In this document: one piece after another, positions 34,451-42,926 of the stretch | Numbering within the stretch: the first letter of the stretch is position 1 | Layout: each line of letters begins with the position of its first letter | Assembly: GCA_900769945.1 (NCBI GenBank) | Contig: CAAGIO010000014.1 | Span: forward strand, 8,497 to 72,496 | Reading direction: 5' to 3' | Source of the DNA: Bacteroidales bacterium | GTDB lineage: Bacteria > Bacteroidota > Bacteroidia > Bacteroidales > F082 | Length of the DNA: 64,000 bases | Made by a program: the position numbers and the translations under genes | Notes under the pieces: generated by a model | What the model was told of the DNA's origin: nothing | Seen by the model: the letters and a program-made list of their open reading frames with translations, nothing else | Databases searched by the model: none

Positions 34451-35881
34451 ATGAAAAGATTTTATAGACTTGCTTTTTTGTTAGTGCTCCTTTGCTATTC
34501 ATTGGTGTCTAATGCTCAAAATGATGTGGCATCGTTCTCTTTGATGCGTATGTCTCCTTACGTCAACTACTATAATCCGGGTATCCGCGTGCCTTATAAC
34601 GGCGTCTTCGGCCTTGGAATTTCAAATTTTAATGTCTCAGTAAATAACTCAAGCATCAGATATAATAATGTCTTTTCGCCTGATGCCGCTGGAGGCATGA
34701 TTATCGATGGAAAGAAGCTGGTTAACAGCCTTAAAGAGGAAGGAAACTACATTGGAGCAAATTTTAACTTGGACATTATTAATATAGGTGCAAGGTTCGG
34801 GAAGTTGTTTTTCAACATCGACTGGAGGATGAAGATGGAGAACACCCTCTCTTATTCAAAAGATTTTGTTGGATTGTTCGTCTATGGCAACGGTCATTAC
34901 ATGGGTGCGGATAACCCTTGCAAATTCAATCTCGGATTTGAAACATCATTGTATTCCGAATTAGGTGTCGCAGTGCAATATGATGTTAATAAACAGTTAA
35001 CAGTTGGCGTGCGCCCCAAGATTCTTTTTGGTCTTGAAAATGTTTCAATAAATAATAATGACACAAAGATTTACACCGACCCTGATACATACGTCATCAC
35101 AGCCGATGCAAACCTTAGTATGAAAGCTGCCTCCTCGGTCTTCATGGGAGATGTTCACACAATTAATGATGTTCTCAATATTGTTGATTCTGAAAATATT
35201 ATGGGTAGAATAGGAAGAATAAGCAATAACGTTGGATTCGGATTGGATTTCGGTGCATCTTATTTGATAAATCGTCATTTTGGTGTTGCTTTAGGTGTCT
35301 ATGACTTGGGCTTTGTGAAATGGAATGAGACCTTGGAGAAGACGAAGACTTCCCAGAATGTAGTGATTAATGACGCTTTGGTTACTGACATCACTGACAT
35401 CTCTTCAATGGAGTTGGATTATACCACAATGATTGACCGTGTTATTGAAGGTGTCTGGGGTAACGACTCTTTGACAACGGGAGGCTCTTACAAGACATCT
35501 TTGAAGACTAAGATTTCTCTTCAAGGATATTATGAGTTGAATCCTATGCTTCGTGTTACCGCTATAGGACAGATGTACTATTTCAATAAGAAGATGCGCC
35601 CGTCATTGACTCTTGCTTATTCAGGCTCTTTTGTTAATGTTATTGATTTGATGGCAAATGTGACGATGTCGAAATATTTTGGAAGCAAGGTAGGCCTTGG
35701 TCTCGGAATACATTTAGGGCCTATCAACTTATATGCTACAGCTGACAATGTCCTTATGCTCGGCAAGGTTTCAGCATCAGCGATGGAGGCTCTCACTTCG
35801 TGGAACTCCGCCGGCTTCCGTGTCGGACTTGTTTTATCTTTCGGTAAATACCAAGAGGCGAAATACCGTGTAGAGGAATAG
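34451..35881 (+). CDS. DUF5723-family outer-membrane protein
   Basis: A 476-residue exported protein with a signal peptide (about 1-22, ending VSNAQ) and many alternating amphipathic strands ending in an aromatic-rich C-terminus. This fits a transmembrane beta-barrel of the DUF5723 family common in Bacteroidota. The repeated pattern (GARFGKLFFNIDWRMKM, YKTSLKTKISLQGYYEL, LGLGIHLGPINLYATADNV) resembles FadL/PorV-like barrels. Function is unknown. It follows the large lipoprotein gene by 10 bases. Confidence 0.78.
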   Translation: MKRFYRLAFLLVLLCYSLVSNAQNDVASFSLMRMSPYVNYYNPGIRVPYNGVFGLGISNFNVSVNNSSIRYNNVFSPDAAGGMIIDGKKLVNSLKEEGNYIGANFNLDIINIGARFGKLFFNIDWRMKMENTLSYSKDFVGLFVYGNGHYMGADNPCKFNLGFETSLYSELGVAVQYDVNKQLTVGVRPKILFGLENVSINNNDTKIYTDPDTYVITADANLSMKAASSVFMGDVHTINDVLNIVDSENIMGRIGRISNNVGFGLDFGASYLINRHFGVALGVYDLGFVKWNETLEKTKTSQNVVINDALVTDITDISSMELDYTTMIDRVIEGVWGNDSLTTGGSYKTSLKTKISLQGYYELNPMLRVTAIGQMYYFNKKMRPSLTLAYSGSFVNVIDLMANVTMSKYFGSKVGLGLGIHLGPINLYATADNVLMLGKVSASAMEALTSWNSAGFRVGLVLSFGKYQEAKYRVEE

Positions 35882-35896
35882 GAGGGGCTTAAACAA

Positions 35897-35937
35897 AAAA
35901 ACAGGGTGCACGTCAATAAGTCATGCACCCTGTTTTT
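35897..35937. terminator. Bidirectional terminator between the DUF5723 gene and gcvT
   Basis: AAAAACAGGGTGCA / TGCACCCTGTTTTT, a perfect 14-bp stem with a 13-base loop and A/T tails on both sides. Confidence 0.88.
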
Positions 35938-35951
35938 ATATTATCAAACGA

Positions 35952-37082
35952 TTAGTTTTCACCTTTGTAGAAAGGGAGACGTACTACTACGGCAGGGATG
36001 AGTTTCTCTCTAATCTTGATGAAGATTTCGCTTCCAACCTTTGAGAACTCTTTCTTCACGTAACCCATACCTATAGCTTTCTTCACGCTTGGGCCCATTG
36101 TGCCAGAGGTTACCTCGCCGATGTGGTTGCCTTCAGCGTCGCAAATCTCATACTCGTGGCGAGCAATGCCTTTGCCTGTTATCTCGAAAGCAACGAGCTT
36201 GCGTGTTACGCCTTCAGCCTTCTGTTTCTCGTTGTATTCTCTGTCGATGAAGTTGTTTCCGTCAACGAACTTTGTTATCCAGCCGAGACCAGCCTCCATT
36301 GGAGATGTGGTGTCGCAGATGTCGTTTCCGTAGAGGCAGAAACCCATCTCAAGACGCAAGGTGTCGCGTGCGCCGAGTCCTATTGGCTTGATGCCAAATT
36401 CCTTGCCCGCTTCAAGAACTTGCTTGTACACGTTGACAGCCTCTGCATTAGGAATGTAAATCTCACATCCGCCTGAACCGGTATAGCCTGTTGTTGAGAA
36501 GATGATGTCCTTCACTCCTGCGAACTCGATGATTTTGAATGTGTAGTATTCCATGTCTTCGACGCTTGCGCTTGTGAGTTTCTGCATGGCCTTCAATGCG
36601 AGTGGGCCCTGCACTGCAAGCTGTGACCAGCTGTTGCTCTCATTCATGAACTCTTTTCCGAGCTCCATGCCCATCTCTTTGGCTACCTCCGACATCCAAG
36701 CCCAGTCCTTGTCAATGTTGGCGGCGTTAGGTACCATGAAGTATTCCTCTGCTGATACGCGATAGACTAACATGTCGTCAACGATGCCGCCCTTGCCGTT
36801 AGGTAATGTGGTGTACAACACCTTGCCGTCATATAATGAGGCGATGTCGTTTGATGTGCAGCGTTGTACCAAGTCGAAAGCCTTTGGACCTTTTGCGCGG
36901 AACTCTCCCATGTGTGAGACATCAAATACTCCAACACCCTTGCGGACTGTCTCGTGTTCGATGTTGACGCCCTCGAATTGTACAGGCATGTCGAATCCGG
37001 CAAATGGAACCATCTTGGCTCCCATCTCATAATGCATTGCGTTCAATGCGGTCTTTTTTAAGTTATCTGTGTTTTCCATCAT
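35952..37082 (-). CDS. gcvT: Glycine cleavage system T protein (aminomethyltransferase)
   Basis: Folate-dependent aminomethyltransferase that releases ammonia and 5,10-methylene-THF from the H-protein-bound aminomethyl group. It has 376 residues, the normal length. Family blocks seen: GVGVFDVSHMGEFRAKGP near 50, TLPNGKGGIVDDMLVYRV near 92, QGPLALKAMQKL near 155, SGGCEIYIPN near 203, then GLGARDTLRLEMGFCLYGNDI near 237. Two adjacent ATG codons (37082 and 37079) compete as start. The gene stands alone; gcvP and gcvH are not in the window. It links with ftcD and the serine operon through one-carbon metabolism. Confidence 0.97.
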   Translation of the reverse strand: MMENTDNLKKTALNAMHYEMGAKMVPFAGFDMPVQFEGVNIEHETVRKGVGVFDVSHMGEFRAKGPKAFDLVQRCTSNDIASLYDGKVLYTTLPNGKGGIVDDMLVYRVSAEEYFMVPNAANIDKDWAWMSEVAKEMGMELGKEFMNESNSWSQLAVQGPLALKAMQKLTSASVEDMEYYTFKIIEFAGVKDIIFSTTGYTGSGGCEIYIPNAEAVNVYKQVLEAGKEFGIKPIGLGARDTLRLEMGFCLYGNDICDTTSPMEAGLGWITKFVDGNNFIDREYNEKQKAEGVTRKLVAFEITGKGIARHEYEICDAEGNHIGEVTSGTMGPSVKKAIGMGYVKKEFSKVGSEIFIKIREKLIPAVVVRLPFYKGEN

Positions 37083-37116
37083 ACGTGAAATTAGTATTAA
37101 TCTTAATTATCGATTG

Positions 37117-37124
37117 CAAAAATA
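37117..37124 (-). promoter_or_regulatory. -7 box for gcvT
   Basis: Reverse-strand TATTTTTG, 35 bases upstream of the first ATG. Confidence 0.55.
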
Positions 37125-37137
37125 GTAAAATTTGAAT

Positions 37138-37145
37138 TATCTTTG
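37138..37145 (+). promoter_or_regulatory. -7 box for the gene at 37163
   Basis: TATCTTTG, 17 bases upstream of the ATG. It lies 13 bases from the gcvT -7 box on the other strand, so the two divergent promoters overlap in their upstream parts. Confidence 0.6.
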
Positions 37146-37162
37146 CATAAAATTTATTTATA

Positions 37163-38437
37163 ATGAAAAACTTTGTAAAACACATATTATTGTTCATTGT
37201 CATGGTGATAGCCGTTCCTCGCGCTGATGCCGCATACCTCCTTATCCCAATGGACGAGACGCAGTCAAACCACCTGAAGGCCTATGGTATTGCTTATTGG
37301 GTCCTTGAACGCGATGTGGAGATAAGCTGGCTGCTTAACTATAGGGGTGGAAGCTATCTCATCCCTTACCATGATAGCTTTGAGCGAGAATGCAGGCTGC
37401 GTAATGTGTCGTTTTCCGTCATCGCCGATGTGCAGGCTCAGTCTATCCTGAATGAGATTGCCGACCCCGGAGTGAATATGGACGAGATGAAGCTGCAGAA
37501 GGTGCCGCGTCTCGCCGTTTACGCCCCCAAAAACATACTCCCGTGGGACGATGCCGTGACTCTCGTCCTGACATACGCCGAGATTCCTTTCGACATCATC
37601 TATGACGACGAGGTGCTTGACGGTCTGCTACCTACATACGACTGGCTCCACATGCACCATGAGGATTTCACTGGCCAATATGGGAAGTTCTGGGCAAGAT
37701 ACCGCAACTACCCTTGGTATCAGGAAGATGTGAAGGAGCAGGAGGCTACCGCACGCCGACACGGATACACCAAGGTCTCTCAACTGAAGCTTGCAGTAGC
37801 TAAGAAAATACGCGACTTCGTTGCTGGCGGCGGCTACCTCTTCGCAATGTGCTCCGCCCCCGACAGCTTTGATATCGCTCTCGCTGCCGAAGGCCTCGAC
37901 ATTTGTGACGTGATGTTTGACGGCGACGCCATACGCCCCGGCGACCCCTCTCACCTTAATTATGACAACTGCTTGGCATTCACCGACTTCACTGTTTCTA
38001 CCAACCCTCAGGAATATGAAGTCTCTGATATTGATGTCACAAATAGACGCCCAAAGTCGATAAATGAGAATAACGACTTCTTCCTCCTCTTCGATTTCTC
38101 GGCAAAATGGGATCCCGTGCCTACTATGCTCACCCAGAACCATGAGAAGATGATAAAGGGTTTTATGGGACAGACCACCGCCTTCGATAAGAGCCTGGTT
38201 AAACCTACCGTCGTGGTCCTCGGCGATAATGCCGCTTTCGAGGAAGACAGGTATATCCATGGTGATTTCGGCAACGGATTCTGGACTTTCTTCGGCGGAC
38301 ACGACCCCGAAGACTATCAGCATCTTGTAGGTGACCCTCCAACAGAACTCGACATGCACCCGAACTCGCCCGGCTATAGGCTTATCCTAAATAATGTCCT
38401 TTTCCCCGCCGCTAAGAAGAAAAAACAAAAAACCTGA
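37163..38437 (+). CDS. Exported protein often mislabelled asparagine synthetase B
   Basis: A 424-residue exported protein with a signal peptide (about 1-24, ending ADA). Close homologues in Bacteroidota are often annotated asparagine synthetase B, but I see no PP-loop (SGGLDS-like) and no N-terminal nucleophile cysteine of that enzyme, and export argues against it. The middle part has VRDFVAGGGYLFAMCSAPDSF-like features (residues near 225) that resemble class I glutamine-amidotransferase-like (ThuA-type) folds, with a possible cysteine in MCSAP. The C-terminus has GFWTFFGGHDPEDYQH and SPGYRLILNNVLFPA. It may act on an envelope component. Function is unknown. Confidence 0.72.
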   Translation: MKNFVKHILLFIVMVIAVPRADAAYLLIPMDETQSNHLKAYGIAYWVLERDVEISWLLNYRGGSYLIPYHDSFERECRLRNVSFSVIADVQAQSILNEIADPGVNMDEMKLQKVPRLAVYAPKNILPWDDAVTLVLTYAEIPFDIIYDDEVLDGLLPTYDWLHMHHEDFTGQYGKFWARYRNYPWYQEDVKEQEATARRHGYTKVSQLKLAVAKKIRDFVAGGGYLFAMCSAPDSFDIALAAEGLDICDVMFDGDAIRPGDPSHLNYDNCLAFTDFTVSTNPQEYEVSDIDVTNRRPKSINENNDFFLLFDFSAKWDPVPTMLTQNHEKMIKGFMGQTTAFDKSLVKPTVVVLGDNAAFEEDRYIHGDFGNGFWTFFGGHDPEDYQHLVGDPPTELDMHPNSPGYRLILNNVLFPAAKKKKQKT

Positions 38438-38494
38438 TTGAGAGCGTTGTGTGCTTTTTTTTGATAAAAATGGTGTTTATTTTATAAAATTTCA

Positions 38495-38502
38495 TATTTT
38501 TG
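38495..38502 (+). promoter_or_regulatory. -7 box for the yebC gene
   Basis: TATTTTTG, 21 bases upstream of the ATG at 38524. Confidence 0.6.
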
Positions 38503-38523
38503 CACCCTAAATCAGTTAAAAAT

Positions 38524-39234
38524 ATGGGAAGAGCATTTGAATACCGCAAGGCGGCAAAGATGAAAAGATGGGGCCACATGTCAAAAGTGTTCCCGAAACT
38601 TGGCAAAATTATTACTATCGCAGCAAAAGAAGGCGGTCCCGATCCTGATATGAACCCGAAACTTCGTCAGGCTATCCTCAATGCAAAAGCCGAGAATATG
38701 CCTAAAGATAATATTGATGCTGCTATTAAACGCGCTACCGACAAGAATACCGCTGATATGGTTGAGGTGGTATATGAAGGAAAAGGACCTCACGGCGTGC
38801 TTTGCGTTGTAGAATGTGCAACAGATAACACAACACGTACCGTCGCTAACGTCCGCTCTTACTTCAATAAGTGTGGCGGCGAACTCCTCAAAACTGGCCA
38901 GCTTGAGTTCATGTTTACTCGTAAGGCTGTCTTCCAAGTCGAATTCCCAGCCGGAACAACAAAAGATGACTTCGAACTCGACCTCATCGACGCCGGCCTT
39001 GACGAGATTGAAGAGACTGAAGACGGCACCTTCGTTTATGCCGATTGGACATCATACGGAACAATGCACGATGCCCTCGAAGCAAGCAAGATAAATATTA
39101 TCAAAGCTAACCTGCAACGCTTCGCTAACAACCCCGTCTCTTATTCTGACGAGCAGATCGAAAGCATTATGAACTTCCTTGACAAAGTTGAAGATGATGA
39201 GGACGTTCAGAATGTCTATACTAATATGGAATAA
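38524..39234 (+). CDS. YebC/PmpR-family protein
   Basis: YebC/PmpR/TACO1-like protein of 236 residues from the ATG at 38524. Some members act as DNA-binding regulators; others are proposed to aid translation of difficult sequences. Family blocks: GRAFEYRKAAKMKRWGHMSKVFPKLGK in place of the usual GHSKW opening, GGPDPDMNPKLRQAILNAKAENMPKDNI, YEGKGPHGV, and VRSYFNKCGG. The altered N-terminus is shared by Bacteroidota members as far as I recall. It is monocistronic, with its own promoter and a good terminator. Confidence 0.93.
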   Translation: MGRAFEYRKAAKMKRWGHMSKVFPKLGKIITIAAKEGGPDPDMNPKLRQAILNAKAENMPKDNIDAAIKRATDKNTADMVEVVYEGKGPHGVLCVVECATDNTTRTVANVRSYFNKCGGELLKTGQLEFMFTRKAVFQVEFPAGTTKDDFELDLIDAGLDEIEETEDGTFVYADWTSYGTMHDALEASKINIIKANLQRFANNPVSYSDEQIESIMNFLDKVEDDEDVQNVYTNME

Positions 39235-39263
39235 TTTTATTCTTAGTTTGTTTATAATTTGAT

Positions 39264-39291
39264 AACGGCAATCACCCATTGCCGTTTTTTT
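39264..39291 (+). terminator. Rho-independent terminator of yebC
   Basis: AACGGCAA / TTGCCGTT stem with a 7-base loop followed by a run of T. Confidence 0.88.
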
Positions 39292-39513
39292 ATGCACTCT
39301 TTCTCCGCTTCCCTTTCTATCTAAGCAATAGCAATGGTCAAGTGGGGTGGGCGTGAGCGTTGGGTGACAAGGCTATACCTGTATTTTTTAAACCTCACAT
39401 CCCTTGATAACATCGAAATAATAATGTGACTTATCATAATTATTTGTATTGTTTCTTTTTGTATATCAATGAGTTGAATGCTTGTTATCGTTATTTGTCG
39501 TGCAGCAGTAAAG

Positions 39514-39549
39514 ACAGTCGAGGCCTTACTTTAGTAAGGCCTCGACTGT
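39514..39549. terminator. Perfect 17-bp hairpin downstream of the ureohydrolase gene
   Basis: 39514-39530 pairs perfectly with 39533-39549 around a 2-base TT loop. It probably terminates the reverse-strand operon, although it lacks a strong T-run. Same design as the hairpin at 8183-8220. Confidence 0.7.
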
Positions 39550-39581
39550 TAACAAATCTTTGTAAATAAGAAGACTCGAAA

Positions 39582-40607
39582 TCAAACTATTCCGCAGAGG
39601 TGGTAAAGCACCCTTGCGCCGACATTGCCGTCCCATTCGGTGTCCTCGCCGGGAGACACCTCGCATAAGTCGAAGCCGAGTATTTCTTTCCCACTCTCTT
39701 TAACTCTGTTTAACAGATACATCAGCTCTTCATATTCCATTCCGCCCGGAACAGGTGTCCCCGTGTTAGGACATAGCTTCGGGTCGAGGCCGTCAATGTC
39801 GATGGAGATATACACTTTCTCAGGCAGTCTCGCAACAATATCGTCACATATAGCCTTCCAAGTCGCTCCCTCAAACATCTTACGGCGGTTGTCGCGGTCG
39901 TAAAACACCTCAATCCTGCCTTCAGAATCGGTAATAAGCTGTTTCTCCTCATGGCAGTAGTCGCGGATGCCTACTTGTACAAGCTTCTTCACGTTGTTGA
40001 GTTTCATTACGTTATAGAAAATCGAGGCGTGTGAGTGCTTGAAACCTTCAAAACAATCGCGTAGGTCGCTGTGAGCATCAACATGAAGTATCCCGTATTC
40101 GGTGCCAATATTATGAAGGTATTGGTGGTAAGGGAGCGGGGTGCTGTGGTCTCCGCCGAGTATTCCTACCTTCTTGCCCCTGCTCTTCCAATACTCTATC
40201 CTGTTGCGTAGCCATTCGTACATCTTCTCGAAACCGTTTTCAATGGCTTGGTAATGTTCGGAATACCTCTCCGGATGTTCGTCAACATCGCCGTCTTCTA
40301 TTCCTTCGATAATCTCTTCGCTTATCGGGATGAGGCTGTCGTGCAAATCTCTTAACTCTTCCGGGAACTCGTCCATCCAGATGCCGCGTTGCCACACATC
40401 TGGGTAGTCGTGATGGCAGAGGTCAACCTGCATAGAAGCGTCAAAGACCGCTTGAGGACCGTCAACGGTGCCTCGGTTGTAACTTGTGGTTAATTCCCAT
40501 TCGACGGGGATGATGATTATCTCTGATTCCTCTTCAGTGAAAGGGAGTCCGAAAATTCCTGAGCCGAGGGCTGCTGCTGCGTTTGGGTTAAATGTGTTGT
40601 CTGACAT
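39582..40607 (-). CDS. Ureohydrolase (agmatinase or formimidoylglutamase family)
   Basis: Manganese-dependent ureohydrolase of the arginase/agmatinase/formimidoylglutamase family, 341 residues. Metal ligands are visible in GGDHST near residue 152, DAHSDLRD near 178 and SIDIDGLDPKLCPNTGTPVPGG near 268, with the ECVSPGED-type end (LCEVSPGED). Length and motifs cannot separate agmatinase (making putrescine) from formimidoylglutamase. The fused FtcD in this genome already disposes of formiminoglutamate, which makes agmatinase the better guess. It is the last gene of a run with an S41 protease and an outer-membrane barrel, 23 bases after the protease. Confidence 0.88.
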   Translation of the reverse strand: MSDNTFNPNAAAALGSGIFGLPFTEEESEIIIIPVEWELTTSYNRGTVDGPQAVFDASMQVDLCHHDYPDVWQRGIWMDEFPEELRDLHDSLIPISEEIIEGIEDGDVDEHPERYSEHYQAIENGFEKMYEWLRNRIEYWKSRGKKVGILGGDHSTPLPYHQYLHNIGTEYGILHVDAHSDLRDCFEGFKHSHASIFYNVMKLNNVKKLVQVGIRDYCHEEKQLITDSEGRIEVFYDRDNRRKMFEGATWKAICDDIVARLPEKVYISIDIDGLDPKLCPNTGTPVPGGMEYEELMYLLNRVKESGKEILGFDLCEVSPGEDTEWDGNVGARVLYHLCGIV

Positions 40608-40630
40608 TATTGTTCAATAGATTATTAAAG

Positions 40631-41932
40631 TTAATTGTAATTGCGGATATAATCGATGGCAGCTTCTGTCTGCGGTGCGAAGCTGTGTTCTGGAGCGTCT
40701 TTCCTTAATATCACTTTGTCAGGGGTGAATCCTATCCCTTCAATGATTCCATGTTCTTCAAATTTCGACTCGAAGGTGGATGTATAGACGTAGTGCCCGT
40801 TTTGAAAGTGCTGGTCACCGAAGGTGCCTGAATAAGTGATGTCAACCATTGTGGGGTCGTACAGAGGTCCTGTAGCTCCGAAAGTGCGTTCGCCTATGCT
40901 GTAGCCTGTCGGGATTGAGCTTGAGATACTAATGGCTTCTATCTCTCCCATGCTTATTGAGTTGATGTCGCAAAGGACGACGTAAGGGATGTTTTCTTTT
41001 GCGATGTTGCGGTGGTATCTGTAGTCTGGCTTCAAGGTGTAAGGCATCCACACGGAGTGTTCGAGTCGGCCGGGACCTTCCTTATACCTTACTAAAAGCG
41101 GAGCCACCTCCTCATCTATGAAACTTCCAATGAGAAGGTCAAGGTCGTCCTGATAACCGCCGTTGTTTGTGCGGTTGTCGAGTATGATACCGGCTAACTG
41201 CTCCTTTGGTGTCTCTGCTATCGTTTTAAACCATTTCTCAACAATAGTTGCTGCCTGCCCATATTGGGAGTCGCTGCCTAACTCGAGCATCACGGGTGTA
41301 AGAACGGCGCACGACTGCCAGAGGTAAGGGATGATACGTCCGTCATCGAGACGAATCTTGAAGTAATGGTATGTCACATCGGCAGGGCTTTGTCCATAGG
41401 TCGTGATTGATTCATGTTCTATAATAGAATATCCGTCCATCTCGTTCTCAATATCTGAAAGGAAGTTCAAGATGTTCTGTCTCGCTTCAGTCCTGCTTTC
41501 AAAATAATACTCCCTGTTTGGCACCTCGAACGAGCTTGGCCTTATGACGCAATAGTTTGGCTCGTTATTCAAAGGGTGAATGTTGACAATAACAACAGTC
41601 ATGTGGTGGTCTTTCATGTTACGAAGTATGTTAGAATAAAGCTCGTTAATCTGTTCTATCGAGATGCTCTCGCCGGCAGCGTAGCGGGCGTCTAACTCTT
41701 GGAACTTAGGCATATAGGTCGAATAGATTTCGTCCCAATCAGTGTCCTCGATATCCCAGAAGACGTATCCCGTGCTGATATTCTTCCAGATGAACTCAAA
41801 CTGCTCTGAATATGTGGTGTATGCGAGTTTGTTTGTCTCACCAATATATGGTATTGTGTCGGCTTTCTTCCTGCAAGAGCTTATGCTTGCCGCAAATACG
41901 ATTAGTATTGCAAAGATGTATATTTTTTTCAT
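40631..41932 (-). CDS. S41-family (C-terminal-processing type) peptidase, lipoprotein
   Basis: Exported serine protease-like protein of the S41 family. The ATG at 41932 gives 433 residues starting with a lipoprotein signal (VFAASISSCRKK). The tail part has the S41 core: AGIILDNRTNNGGYQDD near residue 243, then VVLCDINSISMGEIEAISISS near 305, where the serine before MGE is the likely nucleophile, and YSIGERTFGATGP after it. No clear PDZ domain is present. The stop of the upstream barrel gene lies 4 bases before this ATG, so they are co-transcribed. Substrate is unknown. Confidence 0.85.
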   Translation of the reverse strand: MKKIYIFAILIVFAASISSCRKKADTIPYIGETNKLAYTTYSEQFEFIWKNISTGYVFWDIEDTDWDEIYSTYMPKFQELDARYAAGESISIEQINELYSNILRNMKDHHMTVVIVNIHPLNNEPNYCVIRPSSFEVPNREYYFESRTEARQNILNFLSDIENEMDGYSIIEHESITTYGQSPADVTYHYFKIRLDDGRIIPYLWQSCAVLTPVMLELGSDSQYGQAATIVEKWFKTIAETPKEQLAGIILDNRTNNGGYQDDLDLLIGSFIDEEVAPLLVRYKEGPGRLEHSVWMPYTLKPDYRYHRNIAKENIPYVVLCDINSISMGEIEAISISSSIPTGYSIGERTFGATGPLYDPTMVDITYSGTFGDQHFQNGHYVYTSTFESKFEEHGIIEGIGFTPDKVILRKDAPEHSFAPQTEAAIDYIRNYN

Positions 41933-41936
41933 GGTT

Positions 41937-42605
41937 TTAGAATTTATATGATGCGCCAAAAGTTATTGACAATGTGTTGAGGTATCGTGGGTCGTTAAGG
42001 TTCTCGTATCCTTTGTTATGGCTTACAAGGTCGTAATATAATATCGCGTCAGCTTGTATGCCCCAGCACTCGTTGATGTCGAATCCTAATCCTATGCCTC
42101 CGCATACACCGGCGTTAAACCGCCTGTCTTCTGATGTGAACTCCATTCGCTCGTCAAAGTCGTGGAAGAATATTGTGTAGTCGGTGGTCCAGAATGATGT
42201 GCCGCTCCGTCTTGCGCTCACCCAATATCCGACGTAGCCACCTGTAAGGAGATGCCCCCTAAGCCTCTCACCTCCAAAAGAGAAGTCGGCCATGACCGGA
42301 AGTGTGAGGTATGAGTTTCGATACTCGGAATATACCTTGTCAATGTAGTTTAATGTCCGGTTCATTTTATGAGAACGCTGCATGAAACTTAAGTCAGAGC
42401 GTAATGCGAAGAAGTCGTTGAACTGATATTTAGCGAACACCCCGACGTCGTTGCCTGTTTTGTTTGAGTAAACTTCATCAATACGCCCTGCTTGAGAACG
42501 TGTGATTGATGTGATGTTGCACCCTTCCTTGATGCCGATAGACCACTGCGCCTTAATACTAAGTGCGAGAAGCAGTAGTAAGATTAGTGTTAAAGATTTT
42601 TTCAT
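41937..42605 (-). CDS. Outer-membrane beta-barrel protein (PorT-like fold)
   Basis: A 222-residue exported barrel. The signal peptide spans about 1-19 (ending SIKAQ). The mature part starts WSIGIKEGCNITSITRS and shows eight to ten amphipathic strands ending with LNTLSITFGASYKF, a C-terminal aromatic. It fits the Bacteroidota outer-membrane beta-barrel family that includes PorT. There is no direct evidence that it is PorT itself. It heads an operon with the S41 protease and ureohydrolase. A 19-bp near-palindrome lies directly before its ATG. Confidence 0.8.
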   Translation of the reverse strand: MKKSLTLILLLLLALSIKAQWSIGIKEGCNITSITRSQAGRIDEVYSNKTGNDVGVFAKYQFNDFFALRSDLSFMQRSHKMNRTLNYIDKVYSEYRNSYLTLPVMADFSFGGERLRGHLLTGGYVGYWVSARRSGTSFWTTDYTIFFHDFDERMEFTSEDRRFNAGVCGGIGLGFDINECWGIQADAILYYDLVSHNKGYENLNDPRYLNTLSITFGASYKF

Positions 42606-42624
42606 ACCTTATTAATTAATAGGT
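42606..42624. repeat. 19-bp near-palindrome, copy 2
   Basis: Identical to 9959-9977 over 19 bases. This copy abuts the start codon of the barrel gene, so it lies within its 5' untranslated leader. Confidence 0.55.
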
Positions 42625-42694
42625 TATTAATTCAAAAAAATAGCGTCGTCAGTTTTTTGATGTTAATCATTAGCAAATGACTTTTATCAAGCAA

Positions 42695-42710
42695 CAAAAA
42701 TACAAAAATA
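42695..42710 (-). promoter_or_regulatory. Tandem -7 boxes for the barrel-S41-ureohydrolase operon
   Basis: Two directly adjacent reverse-strand TATTTTTG boxes (42695-42702 and 42703-42710), about 90-105 bases upstream of the barrel ATG, giving a leader that includes the near-palindrome. Confidence 0.5.
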
Positions 42711-42889
42711 TTTTTTTTATAATCCTATGCTCGTGAATTAATAATGAATTATGTAGCCATGAGAAGGTTTTGCGGATTTGAATATCGGTATTGATATTTG
42801 GGCTTTATTTCATGAAAGAAGATGGTGTGTCAGGTTGAGAATAATGGAGATATGTGATGGGAAATGGCTAATTGGTTGCTTTTGGATAA

Positions 42890-42915
42890 AAAATCCCGCC
42901 GAAAGGCGGGATTTT
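42890..42915 (-). terminator. Terminator of the serC-serA-DUF1015 operon
   Basis: AAAATCCCGCC / GGCGGGATTTT, a perfect 11-bp stem with a 4-base loop, T-run on the reverse strand, 12 bases after the DUF1015 stop. Confidence 0.9.
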
Positions 42916-42926
42916 AAGTATGGTTC

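Larger units (their letters stand above)
39235..39581. other. Intergenic region between yebC and the ureohydrolase gene
   Basis: Contains two hairpins (39264-39291 and 39514-39549, listed separately). The 220 bases between them have no credible ORF, promoter pair or RNA gene that I can recognise. Confidence 0.6.
42606..42926. other. Intergenic region between barrel operon and serine operon
   Basis: Holds the 19-bp near-palindrome, tandem -7 boxes for the barrel gene, and the terminator of the serine operon. About 180 bases in the middle (42711-42889) show nothing I can name; a TTG-started ORF there continues antisense through the DUF1015 gene and is not credible. Confidence 0.6.

Noticed and set aside
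37628..38359. 243-codon reverse ORF
   Set aside because: Antisense to the exported protein gene, which has a signal peptide and promoter; the reverse frame has neither.
37163..38437. Asparagine synthetase B call
   Set aside because: No PP-loop or amidotransferase N-terminal cysteine, and a clear signal peptide.
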